Source of the DNA: Pseudomaricurvus sp965662505
Lineage (GTDB): Bacteria; Pseudomonadota; Gammaproteobacteria; Pseudomonadales; Cellvibrionaceae
DNA: 64,000 nucleotides
Direction of reading: 5' to 3'
Assembly: GCF_965662505.1 (NCBI RefSeq)
Contig: NZ_CBFIHX010000001.1
Span: 1-64,000 of the forward strand
Numbering within the stretch: the stretch's first letter is position 1; each line of letters opens with the position of its first letter. This document shows positions 7,744 through 17,621 of the stretch, piece by piece. Both the position numbers and the translations under genes were made by a program. The notes under the pieces are model-generated. The model was not told the origin of the DNA, did not search any database, and saw only the letters and a program-made list of their open reading frames with translations.

Positions 7744-8472
7744 ATGCGCATACCTCGTATCTACACTGAGCAACCTTTACAGGTCGATAGCGATATCGAG
7801 CTGGACGACAATGCGTCTCGCCATGTCGGCAAGGTGTTGCGCATGCAAGCCGGCCGGGAGCTGGTGCTGTTTAATGGCCAGGGTGGCGAGTACACCGCAA
7901 CCATCAGTGACGTCGGAAAAAAGAAGGTTCGCGTTTCAATTGCGTCGTTTGACGACGTGGAACGCGAATCGCCACTGCCTATTCATTTAGGCATTGGTAT
8001 TTCCCGCGGCGAACGCATGGATTGGGTACTGCAAAAGGTCACGGAGCTGGGCGCTGCCAGGATTACACCCTTGTTCACAGAACGCACAGAAGTCAAGCTC
8101 ACCGGCCCACGGCTGGAAAAGAAACAACAACACTGGCAACAGATTCTCATCTCCGCCTGCGAACAGTGTCAGCGCAACACGCTGCCACAACTACAGACGG
8201 CACAACGATTTGAAGACTGGTTGCCCTCCGTGACTGAAGCATCGCGGTTTGTGTTGCATCACCGCACGGACACCTCTCTGGCAAAATCTGACAAACCCAC
8301 ATCTGTCGCCCTGTTGATCGGACCTGAGGGTGGTCTGTCCGCAGCTGAAATTCAGCGAGCGCAGCAGCAAGAGTTTCTGCCTCTGGCTCTCGGCCCCCGG
8401 GTTTTCCGTACCGAGACCGCACCCATTGCGGCCATCAGCGTGCTGCAATACCTCTGGGGCGATCTTAGCTAA
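7744..8472 (+). CDS. rsmE: 16S rRNA (uracil1498-N3)-methyltransferase
   Basis: RsmE methylates N3 of U1498 in 16S rRNA of the 30S subunit using SAM. The 242-aa protein has an N-terminal PUA-like domain (HVGKVLRMQAGRELVLFNG) and a C-terminal SPOUT knot domain with ELGAARITPLFTERTEV, the deep-knot LLIGPEGGLSAAEI and LGPRVFRTETAPIAAI. It begins 12 nt after metF with no clear Shine-Dalgarno, so it is probably co-transcribed and translationally linked. Placing a SAM-consuming rRNA methylase at the end of the methyl-cycle operon makes sense, although gshB-rsmE pairing is common elsewhere. Confidence 0.95.
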   Translation: MRIPRIYTEQPLQVDSDIELDDNASRHVGKVLRMQAGRELVLFNGQGGEYTATISDVGKKKVRVSIASFDDVERESPLPIHLGIGISRGERMDWVLQKVTELGAARITPLFTERTEVKLTGPRLEKKQQHWQQILISACEQCQRNTLPQLQTAQRFEDWLPSVTEASRFVLHHRTDTSLAKSDKPTSVALLIGPEGGLSAAEIQRAQQQEFLPLALGPRVFRTETAPIAAISVLQYLWGDLS

Positions 8473-8620
8473 CCACCTTACTCCGTTTAGTCTGTCCTTT
8501 TGCGTCAGTAATCCGCCCTTTTTAACCAGTGTTCTGCCCCACACGAGCTGCTAGGATAAACTTCAGCTCGATCTATTAAATCCAGCTCTACCCCCGAACT
8601 TTAGAGGTATTGATCCCACC

Positions 8621-9439
8621 ATGTCTGTGATGCAGCGATATCAACACAGAGACCTAGTCGGCCTGCGCGTCGGGAGAGTTAATCTCGGCATCAATACCTC
8701 GTTTATTGTTTACCGACTGGGTGACACAATCATTGATTCCGGCCCGAGCAATCAATGGAAATACGTTAAACCGTTTATAGAATCCAGACCGCTTGAACAG
8801 TTATTGCTGACTCACCATCATGAAGACCACAGTGGCAATGCGGGAGCCATTCACCAACTCACGGGTATCCAGCCAAACGCGCCTGCACTCACCATCGACA
8901 TATTAAAGCGCGGCTTCAAGATTCCGCCAATGCAGCGATTTATTTGGGGGCGTTGTGGACTGGCAGACGCTCAACCGCTGTCTGATGACATCCGCATTGG
9001 CACTGAAAAAACCAAAGCGTTGTTTACCCCCGGGCACGCCAAGGACATGACTTGCTACCTGATGGAAGATCGCGGCTGGCTGTTCAGTGCCGACCTCTAC
9101 ATCGCCAATTATTTGAAACTGTTGCGCAGCGACGAATCCATTCCGCTATTACTCGACAGCATCCGCTTTACCCTGTCACACGATTTCGACACGATACTCT
9201 GTCCCCACCGCGGAATTGTGGAAAACGGTCAACAAAAGCTGGGAGAAAAATACGACTACCTAACGAACCTCGCTGAACAGGCTCAGACATTAAACGCACA
9301 AGGGTTAGGACTGAAAGAGATGACCACTCGTCTACTGGGTAAAGAGGGTGCGATGGGGGTACTCAGCCGGTATAACTTCAGCAAACGTAATCTGGTTGCA
9401 TCCTGTCTGGACGTCGATCTAAAACAACATCAGGTGTAG
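8621..9439 (+). CDS. metallo-beta-lactamase-fold hydrolase
   Basis: The 272-aa protein has the MBL-fold metal signature THHHEDHSGNAG (HxHxDH, about residues 65-76), a downstream FTPGHAKDMTCY supplying another His, SADLY with a conserved Asp, and CPHRG with the last His. This suits a dinuclear zinc hydrolase of the glyoxalase II/RNase-like superfamily. A C-terminal helical tail (LGKEGAMGVLSRYNFSKRNLV) resembles the LACTB2-type winged helix. The substrate is unknown. The start could be 8621 or the second Met at 8630; neither has an ideal Shine-Dalgarno. It converges on chpC. Confidence 0.8.
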   Translation: MSVMQRYQHRDLVGLRVGRVNLGINTSFIVYRLGDTIIDSGPSNQWKYVKPFIESRPLEQLLLTHHHEDHSGNAGAIHQLTGIQPNAPALTIDILKRGFKIPPMQRFIWGRCGLADAQPLSDDIRIGTEKTKALFTPGHAKDMTCYLMEDRGWLFSADLYIANYLKLLRSDESIPLLLDSIRFTLSHDFDTILCPHRGIVENGQQKLGEKYDYLTNLAEQAQTLNAQGLGLKEMTTRLLGKEGAMGVLSRYNFSKRNLVASCLDVDLKQHQV

Positions 9440-9468
9440 CCCACCCCAAAAAGAGACTGCACCTAACT

Positions 9469-9489
9469 GGTCAGAGCCTAGCTCTGACC
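9469..9489. terminator. terminator-like hairpin between the MBL hydrolase gene and chpC
   Basis: GGTCAGAG-CCTAG-CTCTGACC is a perfect 8-bp stem spanning the last codons and TAG of chpC. It could end transcription from either side, but there is no long T-run. Confidence 0.5.
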
Positions 9490-9978
9490 CACGTACCCAT
9501 TTTGCCAGTCAAGATAAACCTGTTCCAGAGCGCTGACGTCGGGAATCAGTACTTCTTCACCGCTTAACGTCACGTGCATCCGCTCAAAGGTTCGACAGCT
9601 TCGGTCTTCCATCATACTGATGTCTTCTTCACTCACACGAACCAGCTTCGGAATACCCTGGGTCGGCACAGCGACAAACGGCAAATCAGGGCTGACACCC
9701 GTATTGTTAAAAACTGCGATCCGGCTTTTGGCTTGTAACTCGGGTTGAGTTTCACCGCAAAGAATTTCGAAAGACAACAAAGGTACTTTAACGTCCCGCC
9801 ACAAGAAATAGCCTAACAACCAATCCGGTGCGTCATTAATCGTTTCAGGCGCAGCGTACGGAACCATCTCGGCAACCGATACCGTTGGCGCTAGCAGTGT
9901 CCGCTCTGCCAGCGGTATCATCAGGCTCGGCACAACGTCCGGAGCAAACTGTTCGATGGTTTTTAACGCGCTGTCCAT
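9478..9978 (-). CDS. chpC: CheW-like protein of the Pil-Chp system (ChpC-like)
   Basis: This 166-aa CheW-domain protein is the last gene of the Pil-Chp operon, where P. aeruginosa has chpC. CheW proteins couple receptors to the kinase; ChpC is a secondary adaptor alongside PilI. Visible CheW features are the start VPSLMIPLAERTLLAPTV, the middle DWLLGYFLWRDVKVPLLSFE and a conserved Gly/Val-rich strand before PDVSALEQVYLDW. It starts 16 nt after chpB. The stop lies inside a hairpin shared with the converging hydrolase gene. The domain call is firm; the name comes mainly from position. Confidence 0.85.
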   Translation of the reverse strand: MDSALKTIEQFAPDVVPSLMIPLAERTLLAPTVSVAEMVPYAAPETINDAPDWLLGYFLWRDVKVPLLSFEILCGETQPELQAKSRIAVFNNTGVSPDLPFVAVPTQGIPKLVRVSEEDISMMEDRSCRTFERMHVTLSGEEVLIPDVSALEQVYLDWQNGYVGQS

Positions 9979-9994
9979 GATCTCTTACCTGTTA

Positions 9995-10948
9995 TTACTT
10001 ATTAAACATCTTGGGCGACGATCGTATGTGTCGTGTCAGTTGCGCCGCCAGTTCTTTCGGTGTTCCGGTCACTGAAACCAGTCCCGCTGCAATCACCGAT
10101 TCGGGCATGGAAGCCACAGTACAACCTTCGGGTTGCTGTGCCCACACCTGTCCGCCCTGCTGGTGAACAAGGCGTGCCCCGGCCGCGCCATCGTCGCCCA
10201 TACCACTGAAGACGATGACATTGCAGCGCGAGCCAAAACAGCGCGCCATATTGGCAAATACCTGATCAATTGCCGGACTGTAAACCCCCGGCCATTTTTC
10301 AGGCCTGACGGCGACGGTTCCGTTGCTGAGAAAATCAATCCATTGCTGTCCGGCAACAATGGCCGTAGAGCCTGCGTAAAGTACATCACCATCAGCCACG
10401 GGGTAAGCCTGATAGCGACTGTGTCGATTCACCATATCCACCAGCGATTGTTCGTAGCCGGTGTCGATATGCTGTACGTAAACAAACCCGATATCGAGCC
10501 CGTCCGGCAACGCCTGAAAGAACTCTCTGACCGCTTCCGGCCCGCCCGTGGAAGCGGCCAACACCCAAATGGTCTTGGCCGCGCCCGCAGAATGCTGCTC
10601 CAGATTGATGGATCCATTCAACTGCTGCAGCTTATTTAACACCCGACGACGCCAGGCATCATGATTCACTCCGCCCGGTGCAGCGTCTCCGCCATCGTCA
10701 ATAATCACGGGCAATTGCAGCTGTTCCAGCCAGTCATCAATGGCGTTCCAGCTGGGGCTTTCCAGTGGCAGTATCACCAGCCAGGCATCCACCAACTGTA
10801 TCTGCCGATTACTGAGATCACTGGCAAAGTTTTCGGCCAGCAGGCTAACAGCCACCTTGTGGCCGCTTTCTGCCACCAGCGGACGAAGCACATTCAGTTG
10901 AGCTGCAGAATCGACAACCAGACCCAACTGCAGCGTTTTAGCTGTCAC
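9995..10948 (-). CDS. chpB: CheB-type methylesterase of the Pil-Chp system
   Basis: ChpB removes methyl groups from PilJ glutamates. The C-terminal half has the CheB catalytic signature: VLAASTGGPEAV (nucleophile Ser), VYVQHID (His) and FSGMGDDGAAGARLV (Asp). The N-terminal 110 residues look like a receiver domain that has lost its acidic pocket and phosphoacceptor (LVVDSAAQLNVLRPLV, then VDAWLVILPLESP), so activation is probably not by ordinary phosphotransfer. The GTG at 10948 is preferred because GAGG lies 8 nt upstream; an in-frame GTG at 10957 is also possible. A near-duplicate of about 16 nt carrying GAGGT(A/G)CTGCAAGT precedes the start. Confidence 0.9.
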   Translation of the reverse strand: MTAKTLQLGLVVDSAAQLNVLRPLVAESGHKVAVSLLAENFASDLSNRQIQLVDAWLVILPLESPSWNAIDDWLEQLQLPVIIDDGGDAAPGGVNHDAWRRRVLNKLQQLNGSINLEQHSAGAAKTIWVLAASTGGPEAVREFFQALPDGLDIGFVYVQHIDTGYEQSLVDMVNRHSRYQAYPVADGDVLYAGSTAIVAGQQWIDFLSNGTVAVRPEKWPGVYSPAIDQVFANMARCFGSRCNVIVFSGMGDDGAAGARLVHQQGGQVWAQQPEGCTVASMPESVIAAGLVSVTGTPKELAAQLTRHIRSSPKMFNK

Positions 10949-10993
10949 TTGCAGCACCTCAACTTGCAGTACCTCAGGCCTTCTCTGGTGAGA

Positions 10994-13900
10994 TTACTCT
11001 TCCAGAGGAGCGTCTGCACTCTCATCGGCCATTTCGCTGTCATCGATCTCACCTGTCACTGCCAGGATATTCCGCAACAGGTTGTCTTCCTGATACGGTT
11101 TGCCGAGATAGCGATCGACACCCAAAGAGAAAGCCCGCTCGCGGTGTTTGTCGCCCGTACGAGAAGTAATCATAATAATCGGGATATGCTTCAAGCGACT
11201 GCTGGAACGAATATTTTTTGCCACCTCAAAACCATCCATGCGAGGCATTTCGATATCCAACAGCATGACGTCCGGAATATGATCCTGCAGCTGCAGCAGT
11301 GCATCAGCACCATCTTTCGCCGTGATGACTTCATAACCTTCACGCTCGAGGAAACGGCTGGTCACCTTGCGTACGGTTACCGAGTCATCCACAACCATGA
11401 CGGTTTTAACTCTCTCTTCAATCACTTCTTCAACCGGAGACATCAACATCTCGGTATCGTGCAGCAGCGCGGCATCCTGACGGATCATGGCGTGCGGATC
11501 GAGAATTACCACGACGCTACCATCACCCATGACCGTGGCACCGGAGACGCCCAGCACCGTGGCAAACTGAGGACCCAGGCTTTTCACCACGACTTCGCGG
11601 CTGCCCATCAACATATCGACCTGCATCGCCACCGCGTGCTGAGCCGTACGCACCAGAACAACCGGCAATGGCATCGCCTGCCCTTCCAGTTTCGGACGCG
11701 CATCGCTGTTGAGCAGATTCCCCAGGTAGTTGACCTTGTACTGCTCACCCGCGTACTCAAATCGGGCCTCAGGGTCCTGATAGTAATGCTCCAACTCAAA
11801 CGGACTGACACGCACAATACCTTCAATGGTATTGAGCGGAATGGCATAGCGGTCATCGCCAATCCGCACCATCAAAGCACGGTTAACCGATACGGTAAAC
11901 GGCAGTCGGATGGTAAATTCAGTGCCTTCACCGGCGCGAGAGTTGATCGACATGGCGCCGCCCAACTGCTTGATCTCGGAGTGCACCACGTCCATACCCA
12001 CACCGCGACCGGAAATCTGGGTCACGGATTCCGCCGTACTGAATCCGGCGTGGAGAATAAACTGCATGATTTCACGATCACTGAGCTTAGCCTCTTCACT
12101 CATCAGGCCACGCTCAATCGCTTTTTCACGCACACGCTCGAGGTTAATACCACGGCCGTCATCAATCAGGCGCAAAATAACATCACCGCCTTCACGACCG
12201 ACGGTCAATACAATTCGGCCAGATTCGGATTTGCCCGCCGCAGTACGCTCTCGGGAAGGTTCAATTCCGTGATCCACTGCGTTACGCAGCATATGCTCCA
12301 GTGGCGCCACCATGCGCTCCAGAACGGTACGATCCAACTCCCCTTCGACGTTATCCAGTTCGAAGTTAACCCGCTTATCCAACTCACCGGATACCTGACG
12401 CACAATACGGCGCAGACGGGGAACCAAACGAGAGAAGGGCACCATGCGAGAACGCATCAGGCCTTCTTGCAGATCCGTGTTAATCCGGGATTGTTGCAGC
12501 AACAAGGTTTCAGTATCGCGTGTTTTGTCCGACAGCGTCGATTTCAAATCCATTAAATCCGACGCGGACTCAATCAGTGAACGCGACAGTTGCTGCAATT
12601 GGGAATAGCGATCCATTTCCAACGGATCAAATTCATCCTGCTCGGCCATCTGCTCCTGACGGAAAAGAATCTGTGCTTCGGTTTCAATATCCAGACGACG
12701 CAGTTGCTCTTGCAGACGGGCAATGGTCGAGTCCATCTCATCAATGGCAAAGCCCAGTTCACTGACCTGCTCTTCCATCCGGCCACGGCTAATCGAGGTC
12801 TCACCAGCCAAGTTCACCAATTCTTCAAGCAGCTCGGCAGACACTTTTACCACTTCTTGCGGCGCACTGCGTTTGGTCTGCATGGGCGCAGACACAGAGG
12901 AGCCATTGCCACCAGCGGTTTCTGGCTTCGTCGGTGGCAACTGAAAGCTTTCACCGCTGACAACCGGTACGTTGTCTTTCGGCGTGAAAGGTAAAACCGA
13001 TGCCGAATTGTTTTCGGCAGAACCTTCGGACTTCTGCGGATCCGCAGGAGAGACCGGCTCTTCCGGGGACCCTTCACCCGTAGACTCTGCAGATTGCTGC
13101 GCCTCGATTTCGTCTTGTGCTGCGGTTTCGGTGGTCACTGACTGATCATCAGCCGAGCTCAGACTGGCCGTCAAAGCCTGTGACAGACTGCCTTCGCCCG
13201 CCATACCCGCTTTTACGTCTTCAATACCTTTCAGCAGCTGATCCTGATAGACATTCACGCGGTCAAAGAAATCTTGAGTGACTTGCGCGTTGTCCGAGAG
13301 ATTGATGACATCTGTTTCGAAATCGTGAGACACATCCCCCAGCGCGGTCATGCCCGACAGACGAGCACCACCTTTCAAGGTGTGCAGAGCGCGTTTAAGT
13401 TCTTCTGAGCAATCCGTGCGGGACCAATCCTCTGACCAGTCGTGAACCGCCTGCTCTATCTCCTCCATCAATTCATCGGCTTCTTCCAGAAAGATTTCGA
13501 TGATTTCGGGATCAATATCGTCATCCAGCTCTTCTTCTGCGGCTTCGTCGACCTCTGGCACTGCCGTCTCGGTTGAAACGAATGGCACTGGAGCGTCTTG
13601 TTCAGAGGGTTCATCGACAGCTGAGTCTGTCTCTTCGTGAGACTCAGACTCAACCGATTCTGATACTGATGCAGAATCACTTGCAACGTCCGTGCTATCA
13701 AACTCGAACGTGATGTCCAATTCTGGGTCATCAGTCTTGCTGCCATCTTCTGAGCTGCTCGGCACATCGACAGAGACACTATAATCATCGACAGAGACAC
13801 TATGATCATCGTCAGAGGCGCTCTGATCACCTTCAGAGACCGGCTCTCCAACCGCTTGTATAAATCCTTCAGCCACATCGACGTCCAGCTCGGAGGCTTC

Positions 13901-16900
13901 GTTGACGTCAATAACTTCAATCGCATCAGAGAGTTCCTGATCGGAAAGTTCTTCAGCACTATCGGGGGCTGAATCCAGATCCGACGAAGATTCTTCTTCG
14001 ACCGACCATTCCTTGAACGCTTCTGTATCTGATTCACCCTCAGCGTCGGCATCAGTATCAGGTACTGTATTCGCTGTAGCGCCTTCCAGCATTTGCTGCA
14101 GCGCTTTTAACTGTTGATCCAGAGTTTCATCTGTTTCCTGCAGGTTTTGCCCCGCGGCAACAGCATCCACCATGTCCAGCAGCTTTTCATGGGCAACCAG
14201 TAACGTTTCAAAATCATCGTGCCCCAGGCCACTGAGATCGTCACCTGCCGCCTGATAGATAGCGGCCAACTGTCGGCTGACCAAAGACATTGGCAGCAGG
14301 TGGGCATGCTCGGCACCTTTCGCCAGAGTATTCAGCTCAGCAATGAGCAAATCCAGTTTTTCTGGCTGTCCCGGCTCCTGGCGCCACTGCGAAATCAGGA
14401 CGTCAGCATCCAGCAGAAGATTCATTTCTTCCGCCATAAAGATGGATAACAGTTTGGGATCAATAACTTTTTCTTCGCGCTGCTCCTGTTGACGAATCAG
14501 CGGACCTACCGACAAATCCCGCAGCTCGGCAACGCGAGCAAGGAACTGACTGAGCTTGGCAATGGTCGCAATCCCACCGCCACGAATCTGTTCAAGCGCC
14601 TCGTGGGTATAGGCCACACCATCCTTGAACAACTGCAAAATATCGTCATCGATATTTACCTGATAGGTACGCAACTCCTTGGCGAAACGCTCCAACGGAG
14701 TCGCCAATTCAGCGATGTCGTGAACATCGGCCATGTGCGCGCTGCCCTTGAGGGTATGAAGTGCGCGCTGCATGCCTTCGCTGGGAGGTGTATAGAGTGG
14801 TGCAGACTCCTGCATTTCCTCTATAAACTGCTCAACCACTTGCAAGTGAGTAATGGCTTCAGAGCCGAAAATTTCCCAGAGGATGGCGTTACTTTCGCCA
14901 CCGTCATCGTCGCTATCATCGTCTTCATAGAAGCTTTGCTTTACCGGCTCGTTCGCAGGCACACTGGCTTCGTCAGACTCTGACGCAGCACTAGCTGAGT
15001 CAGTACCCAATAGCTCGTCCGGCTGCTCACCACGACAAATGGCTTCTGCCCACGCTGCAAGCTGCTCTGCCAATTCCGGATTGGGGTTCGGCAGTTTGTT
15101 TTCAAAAGCATGGATAAATTCAGGCAGGATAGCCCGGACACGGGTAATTAGTTCGACTTGTACCGCGTGAGAAGCAACACTGCCGTCGAGAATGCGATTA
15201 AGCATATTCTCAATCGACCAGGCGAGCTCGCCCAGATCGTTCGCCCCAACCATACGGCCACTGCCTTTTAAGGTATGGAACGCGCGGCGGAATTCAGTCA
15301 GAGAATCTTTATCGTCAAAGTCTTGGGCCCACTGAGGGAAAAACTCATCAATGGCTTCGAGAACTTCACCCGCCTCTTCAACAAAGATCTCCAGAATCTC
15401 TTCGTCGACTTCATCGTCTTCAGCCTCAGAATTGACATTCTCAGCTTCACTAGACTCTTCCGATTCGGAGCCGGTCTCATCATTCGTTTCTGTGGATATT
15501 GTCTCTGTGGATATAGCTTCTGTGGATAGAGTCTCAGTGATTACAGTCTCTGCGGATTCTGCTTCAGTGCTCTCTGCAGCCGACCACTCAGTTTCAAAAG
15601 ACCCCGTGTGCTCCTGCGTGGCATCAACATCAACAGACTCTTCTGCATTATCGTCAGAAGCAGAAAGCTCTTCTTCGGATGGCGACTCAATCGTCCGTTC
15701 TTCTTCAGTTTCACCACCCACCTCAATATCGTCAGAGGCTGTCAGCTGAACTTCTGTAGTCTCTTCATCAACCGCTGGTGCTTCAGGGGGCAGAGTATCG
15801 ACCGCAACGCTTTCGACAGCAGTGAATTTTTCCAACACCCTGGCAGCATCTACCGGCGGCTTTGGCGCCGCTGGGGATGACGGAGCAGTCCCGGCAATCC
15901 CATAGCCCAGAGAGTCAATACTCTCTTCGGCGAGAGTTAGCAGAACATCGTCATCGTCGTCGCGATCACCACTCAACCGCTCGAGGAAATACTCAACACT
16001 GGCAATCGCATCCGCCAGGGTATCCAGTGAACTCCACTCCGGGGTGATTTCATTGGCCAGCAATTCAGTTTCAATATACTGGCTACAACCTTTGAGAATG
16101 GCAGCGGGACGCGACAGGGGAATCATCGCCAAGCCCCCGCGAATCTCTTCCAGCTGCTGAGGCACGCCCGCAAGGTGCGAACGATCCCATTGGGAAGCGA
16201 TGTATTCGATGATTGCGTCTTTAGCATGCTCGAGACCGTTGCGCGCTTCACGCAAGACGGTTTCCTGAGCCTGGCTAATATGAATCTGCTGAGTAGACTG
16301 AGGCTGTCCTCCGGGAGTACTGGTGGCTGCGGCCAGCATATCCAGACTCTGTTCAACAGCCAGAACTTCGTCGGCAACCTGAGTCAAAAGACTGTCGCTA
16401 ACATTGTTTTCACCAATGGCAGCTTCGAGATGCTCAACCTGTGTCAGCATCTTTTTGCGAAGATCAGCAACACCAAGCACGGCCAAGGTATCAGCCACTC
16501 GCTTCATGACAGGCAAGGCTTCACTCAATACCGACGCGTCATCACCGGAAAGGCCTTCATCCAGGGCCTCTTTGATGGAAGACAATTCATCGTTAAGAGC
16601 TCCGACCACGGTGCGCATGGTTTCCGGATCAGGACCAGAAAACGGGGAGCTATCTTCCTCAACTGGCAATTGTTCCGGTAGCGCGGTATGCAGGGAAAAC
16701 TCCTGACGCAGGCGATCGGCGCGCGGAGTATTTGCCTGACTGCGGGCCACGTAGTACAGCAGGTTTTTTATCAGCTCATCACGGGTAAAGCTTTTCAGTG
16801 CTTTAACACCATGTTGCTCAAGTAAGCGGATCTCTTTGTCGAGCTGGCGCATCAGCGTTTTCAGAGACACGCTGATTTCTATTTGCTCGTCACTTAATCC

Positions 16901-17566
16901 TTCGACAACAGCCAGAGCAATATCCCACAAGCGCTGCCGCCCCGTGCCGGCCGTGAGGCTGTACAAGCGGGCAAACACCTTCTGCAGGTAATCGAGATTT
17001 TCTTCGACCTTAACGCCACGAATCACACCCGCTGCCGCGTACTGATACATTTTGCGGAGTTTTTCTATTATCGCTTTAAATTGCTCAGGGTTTGCCTGTG
17101 CAGGGTTTTTCTTACCCTGAATTACTTTGGCTGCGGCAATATCCGGATTAAAGAACTGACTTTCTGACAAGAGGGTTGAACCGCGAGCAGCACGCAAGTC
17201 GTTAAGGATCGGTAGCAAACTGCCAGGATCGTCGTTGCGCTTGGCCTTCACCTGATCAAGATAGATAGGCAGCTGCAAAATTGCGCGCATCAATACTTCA
17301 TGGGCTTCAGACTGGTTACTAACCTCGTCATTCATCAACGCTTGCGCAATGGCTTCCATTTCTTCGGCCAGCAACGCAGCACCGAAAAACTCCACCATCT
17401 GTAAACTGCCGTGCACCTGATGGATATGAGTCAGACAAAAGCGGATACGCGTGGAATCCTGGGGATTATCCACATAGGCTTCCAGTGACTGGCGAGCCTG
17501 CTTCAGGGTCTCATCGATTTCACCGATGACCCACTCTAAAGCTGCAAAATTTCGGTTATCTGCCAT
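10994..17566 (-). CDS. chpA: giant hybrid chemotaxis histidine kinase (ChpA-like)
   Basis: ChpA is the central CheA-type kinase of the type IV pilus chemosensory system. This 2190-aa version has an N-terminal Hpt-like region (His49/His52 in HIHQVHGS), canonical HTLKG phosphotransfer motifs at His764, His937 and His1395, the CheA kinase core (LEHMLRNAVDHGIEPSRE near 1760, DDGRGINLERV, ISGRGVGMDVV), a CheW domain (about 1890-2020) and a C-terminal receiver (VVDDSVTVRK; phosphoacceptor Asp2104 in MLLDIEMPRMDG). Long Ser/Glu/Asp linkers join the Hpt modules (about 590-740, 850-900, 1180-1370) and contain short repeats. P. aeruginosa ChpA has more Xpt modules, so this one is simpler in phosphosites though similar in length. 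Pili and surface sensing are the expected outputs. Confidence 0.95.
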   Translation of the reverse strand: MADNRNFAALEWVIGEIDETLKQARQSLEAYVDNPQDSTRIRFCLTHIHQVHGSLQMVEFFGAALLAEEMEAIAQALMNDEVSNQSEAHEVLMRAILQLPIYLDQVKAKRNDDPGSLLPILNDLRAARGSTLLSESQFFNPDIAAAKVIQGKKNPAQANPEQFKAIIEKLRKMYQYAAAGVIRGVKVEENLDYLQKVFARLYSLTAGTGRQRLWDIALAVVEGLSDEQIEISVSLKTLMRQLDKEIRLLEQHGVKALKSFTRDELIKNLLYYVARSQANTPRADRLRQEFSLHTALPEQLPVEEDSSPFSGPDPETMRTVVGALNDELSSIKEALDEGLSGDDASVLSEALPVMKRVADTLAVLGVADLRKKMLTQVEHLEAAIGENNVSDSLLTQVADEVLAVEQSLDMLAAATSTPGGQPQSTQQIHISQAQETVLREARNGLEHAKDAIIEYIASQWDRSHLAGVPQQLEEIRGGLAMIPLSRPAAILKGCSQYIETELLANEITPEWSSLDTLADAIASVEYFLERLSGDRDDDDDVLLTLAEESIDSLGYGIAGTAPSSPAAPKPPVDAARVLEKFTAVESVAVDTLPPEAPAVDEETTEVQLTASDDIEVGGETEEERTIESPSEEELSASDDNAEESVDVDATQEHTGSFETEWSAAESTEAESAETVITETLSTEAISTETISTETNDETGSESEESSEAENVNSEAEDDEVDEEILEIFVEEAGEVLEAIDEFFPQWAQDFDDKDSLTEFRRAFHTLKGSGRMVGANDLGELAWSIENMLNRILDGSVASHAVQVELITRVRAILPEFIHAFENKLPNPNPELAEQLAAWAEAICRGEQPDELLGTDSASAASESDEASVPANEPVKQSFYEDDDSDDDGGESNAILWEIFGSEAITHLQVVEQFIEEMQESAPLYTPPSEGMQRALHTLKGSAHMADVHDIAELATPLERFAKELRTYQVNIDDDILQLFKDGVAYTHEALEQIRGGGIATIAKLSQFLARVAELRDLSVGPLIRQQEQREEKVIDPKLLSIFMAEEMNLLLDADVLISQWRQEPGQPEKLDLLIAELNTLAKGAEHAHLLPMSLVSRQLAAIYQAAGDDLSGLGHDDFETLLVAHEKLLDMVDAVAAGQNLQETDETLDQQLKALQQMLEGATANTVPDTDADAEGESDTEAFKEWSVEEESSSDLDSAPDSAEELSDQELSDAIEVIDVNEASELDVDVAEGFIQAVGEPVSEGDQSASDDDHSVSVDDYSVSVDVPSSSEDGSKTDDPELDITFEFDSTDVASDSASVSESVESESHEETDSAVDEPSEQDAPVPFVSTETAVPEVDEAAEEELDDDIDPEIIEIFLEEADELMEEIEQAVHDWSEDWSRTDCSEELKRALHTLKGGARLSGMTALGDVSHDFETDVINLSDNAQVTQDFFDRVNVYQDQLLKGIEDVKAGMAGEGSLSQALTASLSSADDQSVTTETAAQDEIEAQQSAESTGEGSPEEPVSPADPQKSEGSAENNSASVLPFTPKDNVPVVSGESFQLPPTKPETAGGNGSSVSAPMQTKRSAPQEVVKVSAELLEELVNLAGETSISRGRMEEQVSELGFAIDEMDSTIARLQEQLRRLDIETEAQILFRQEQMAEQDEFDPLEMDRYSQLQQLSRSLIESASDLMDLKSTLSDKTRDTETLLLQQSRINTDLQEGLMRSRMVPFSRLVPRLRRIVRQVSGELDKRVNFELDNVEGELDRTVLERMVAPLEHMLRNAVDHGIEPSRERTAAGKSESGRIVLTVGREGGDVILRLIDDGRGINLERVREKAIERGLMSEEAKLSDREIMQFILHAGFSTAESVTQISGRGVGMDVVHSEIKQLGGAMSINSRAGEGTEFTIRLPFTVSVNRALMVRIGDDRYAIPLNTIEGIVRVSPFELEHYYQDPEARFEYAGEQYKVNYLGNLLNSDARPKLEGQAMPLPVVLVRTAQHAVAMQVDMLMGSREVVVKSLGPQFATVLGVSGATVMGDGSVVVILDPHAMIRQDAALLHDTEMLMSPVEEVIEERVKTVMVVDDSVTVRKVTSRFLEREGYEVITAKDGADALLQLQDHIPDVMLLDIEMPRMDGFEVAKNIRSSSRLKHIPIIMITSRTGDKHRERAFSLGVDRYLGKPYQEDNLLRNILAVTGEIDDSEMADESADAPLEE
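13765..13825 (-). repeat. in-frame 24-bp tandem repeat in the chpA acidic linker
   Basis: Units containing TCGACAGAGACACTATAATC recur about every 24 bp and encode SVSVDDYS-type segments of the linker before the third Hpt module. The period is a multiple of three, so copy number can change without a frameshift. Confidence 0.6.
15488..15575 (-). repeat. in-frame 18-bp tandem repeat in the chpA acidic linker
   Basis: TCTGTGGATATTGTC-like 18-bp units occur about five times with drift and encode the STEAISTETISTET segment. The reading frame is kept. Confidence 0.6.
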
Positions 17567-17621
17567 TAGTCAGGCATCCCCTTGGTTTATTCTTTTTTGT
17601 CCAGGCACGATCAATTTACCA

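Noticed and set aside
10661..12556. 631-codon plus-strand ORF
   Set aside because: It is antisense to chpA and chpB, which have clear kinase and methylesterase motifs; it shows His/Gln-rich low-quality sequence with no domain.
15351..15749. 132-codon Ser-rich plus-strand ORF
   Set aside because: It is antisense to the acidic repeat linker of chpA; Ser and Val richness follows from the repeats on the opposite strand.
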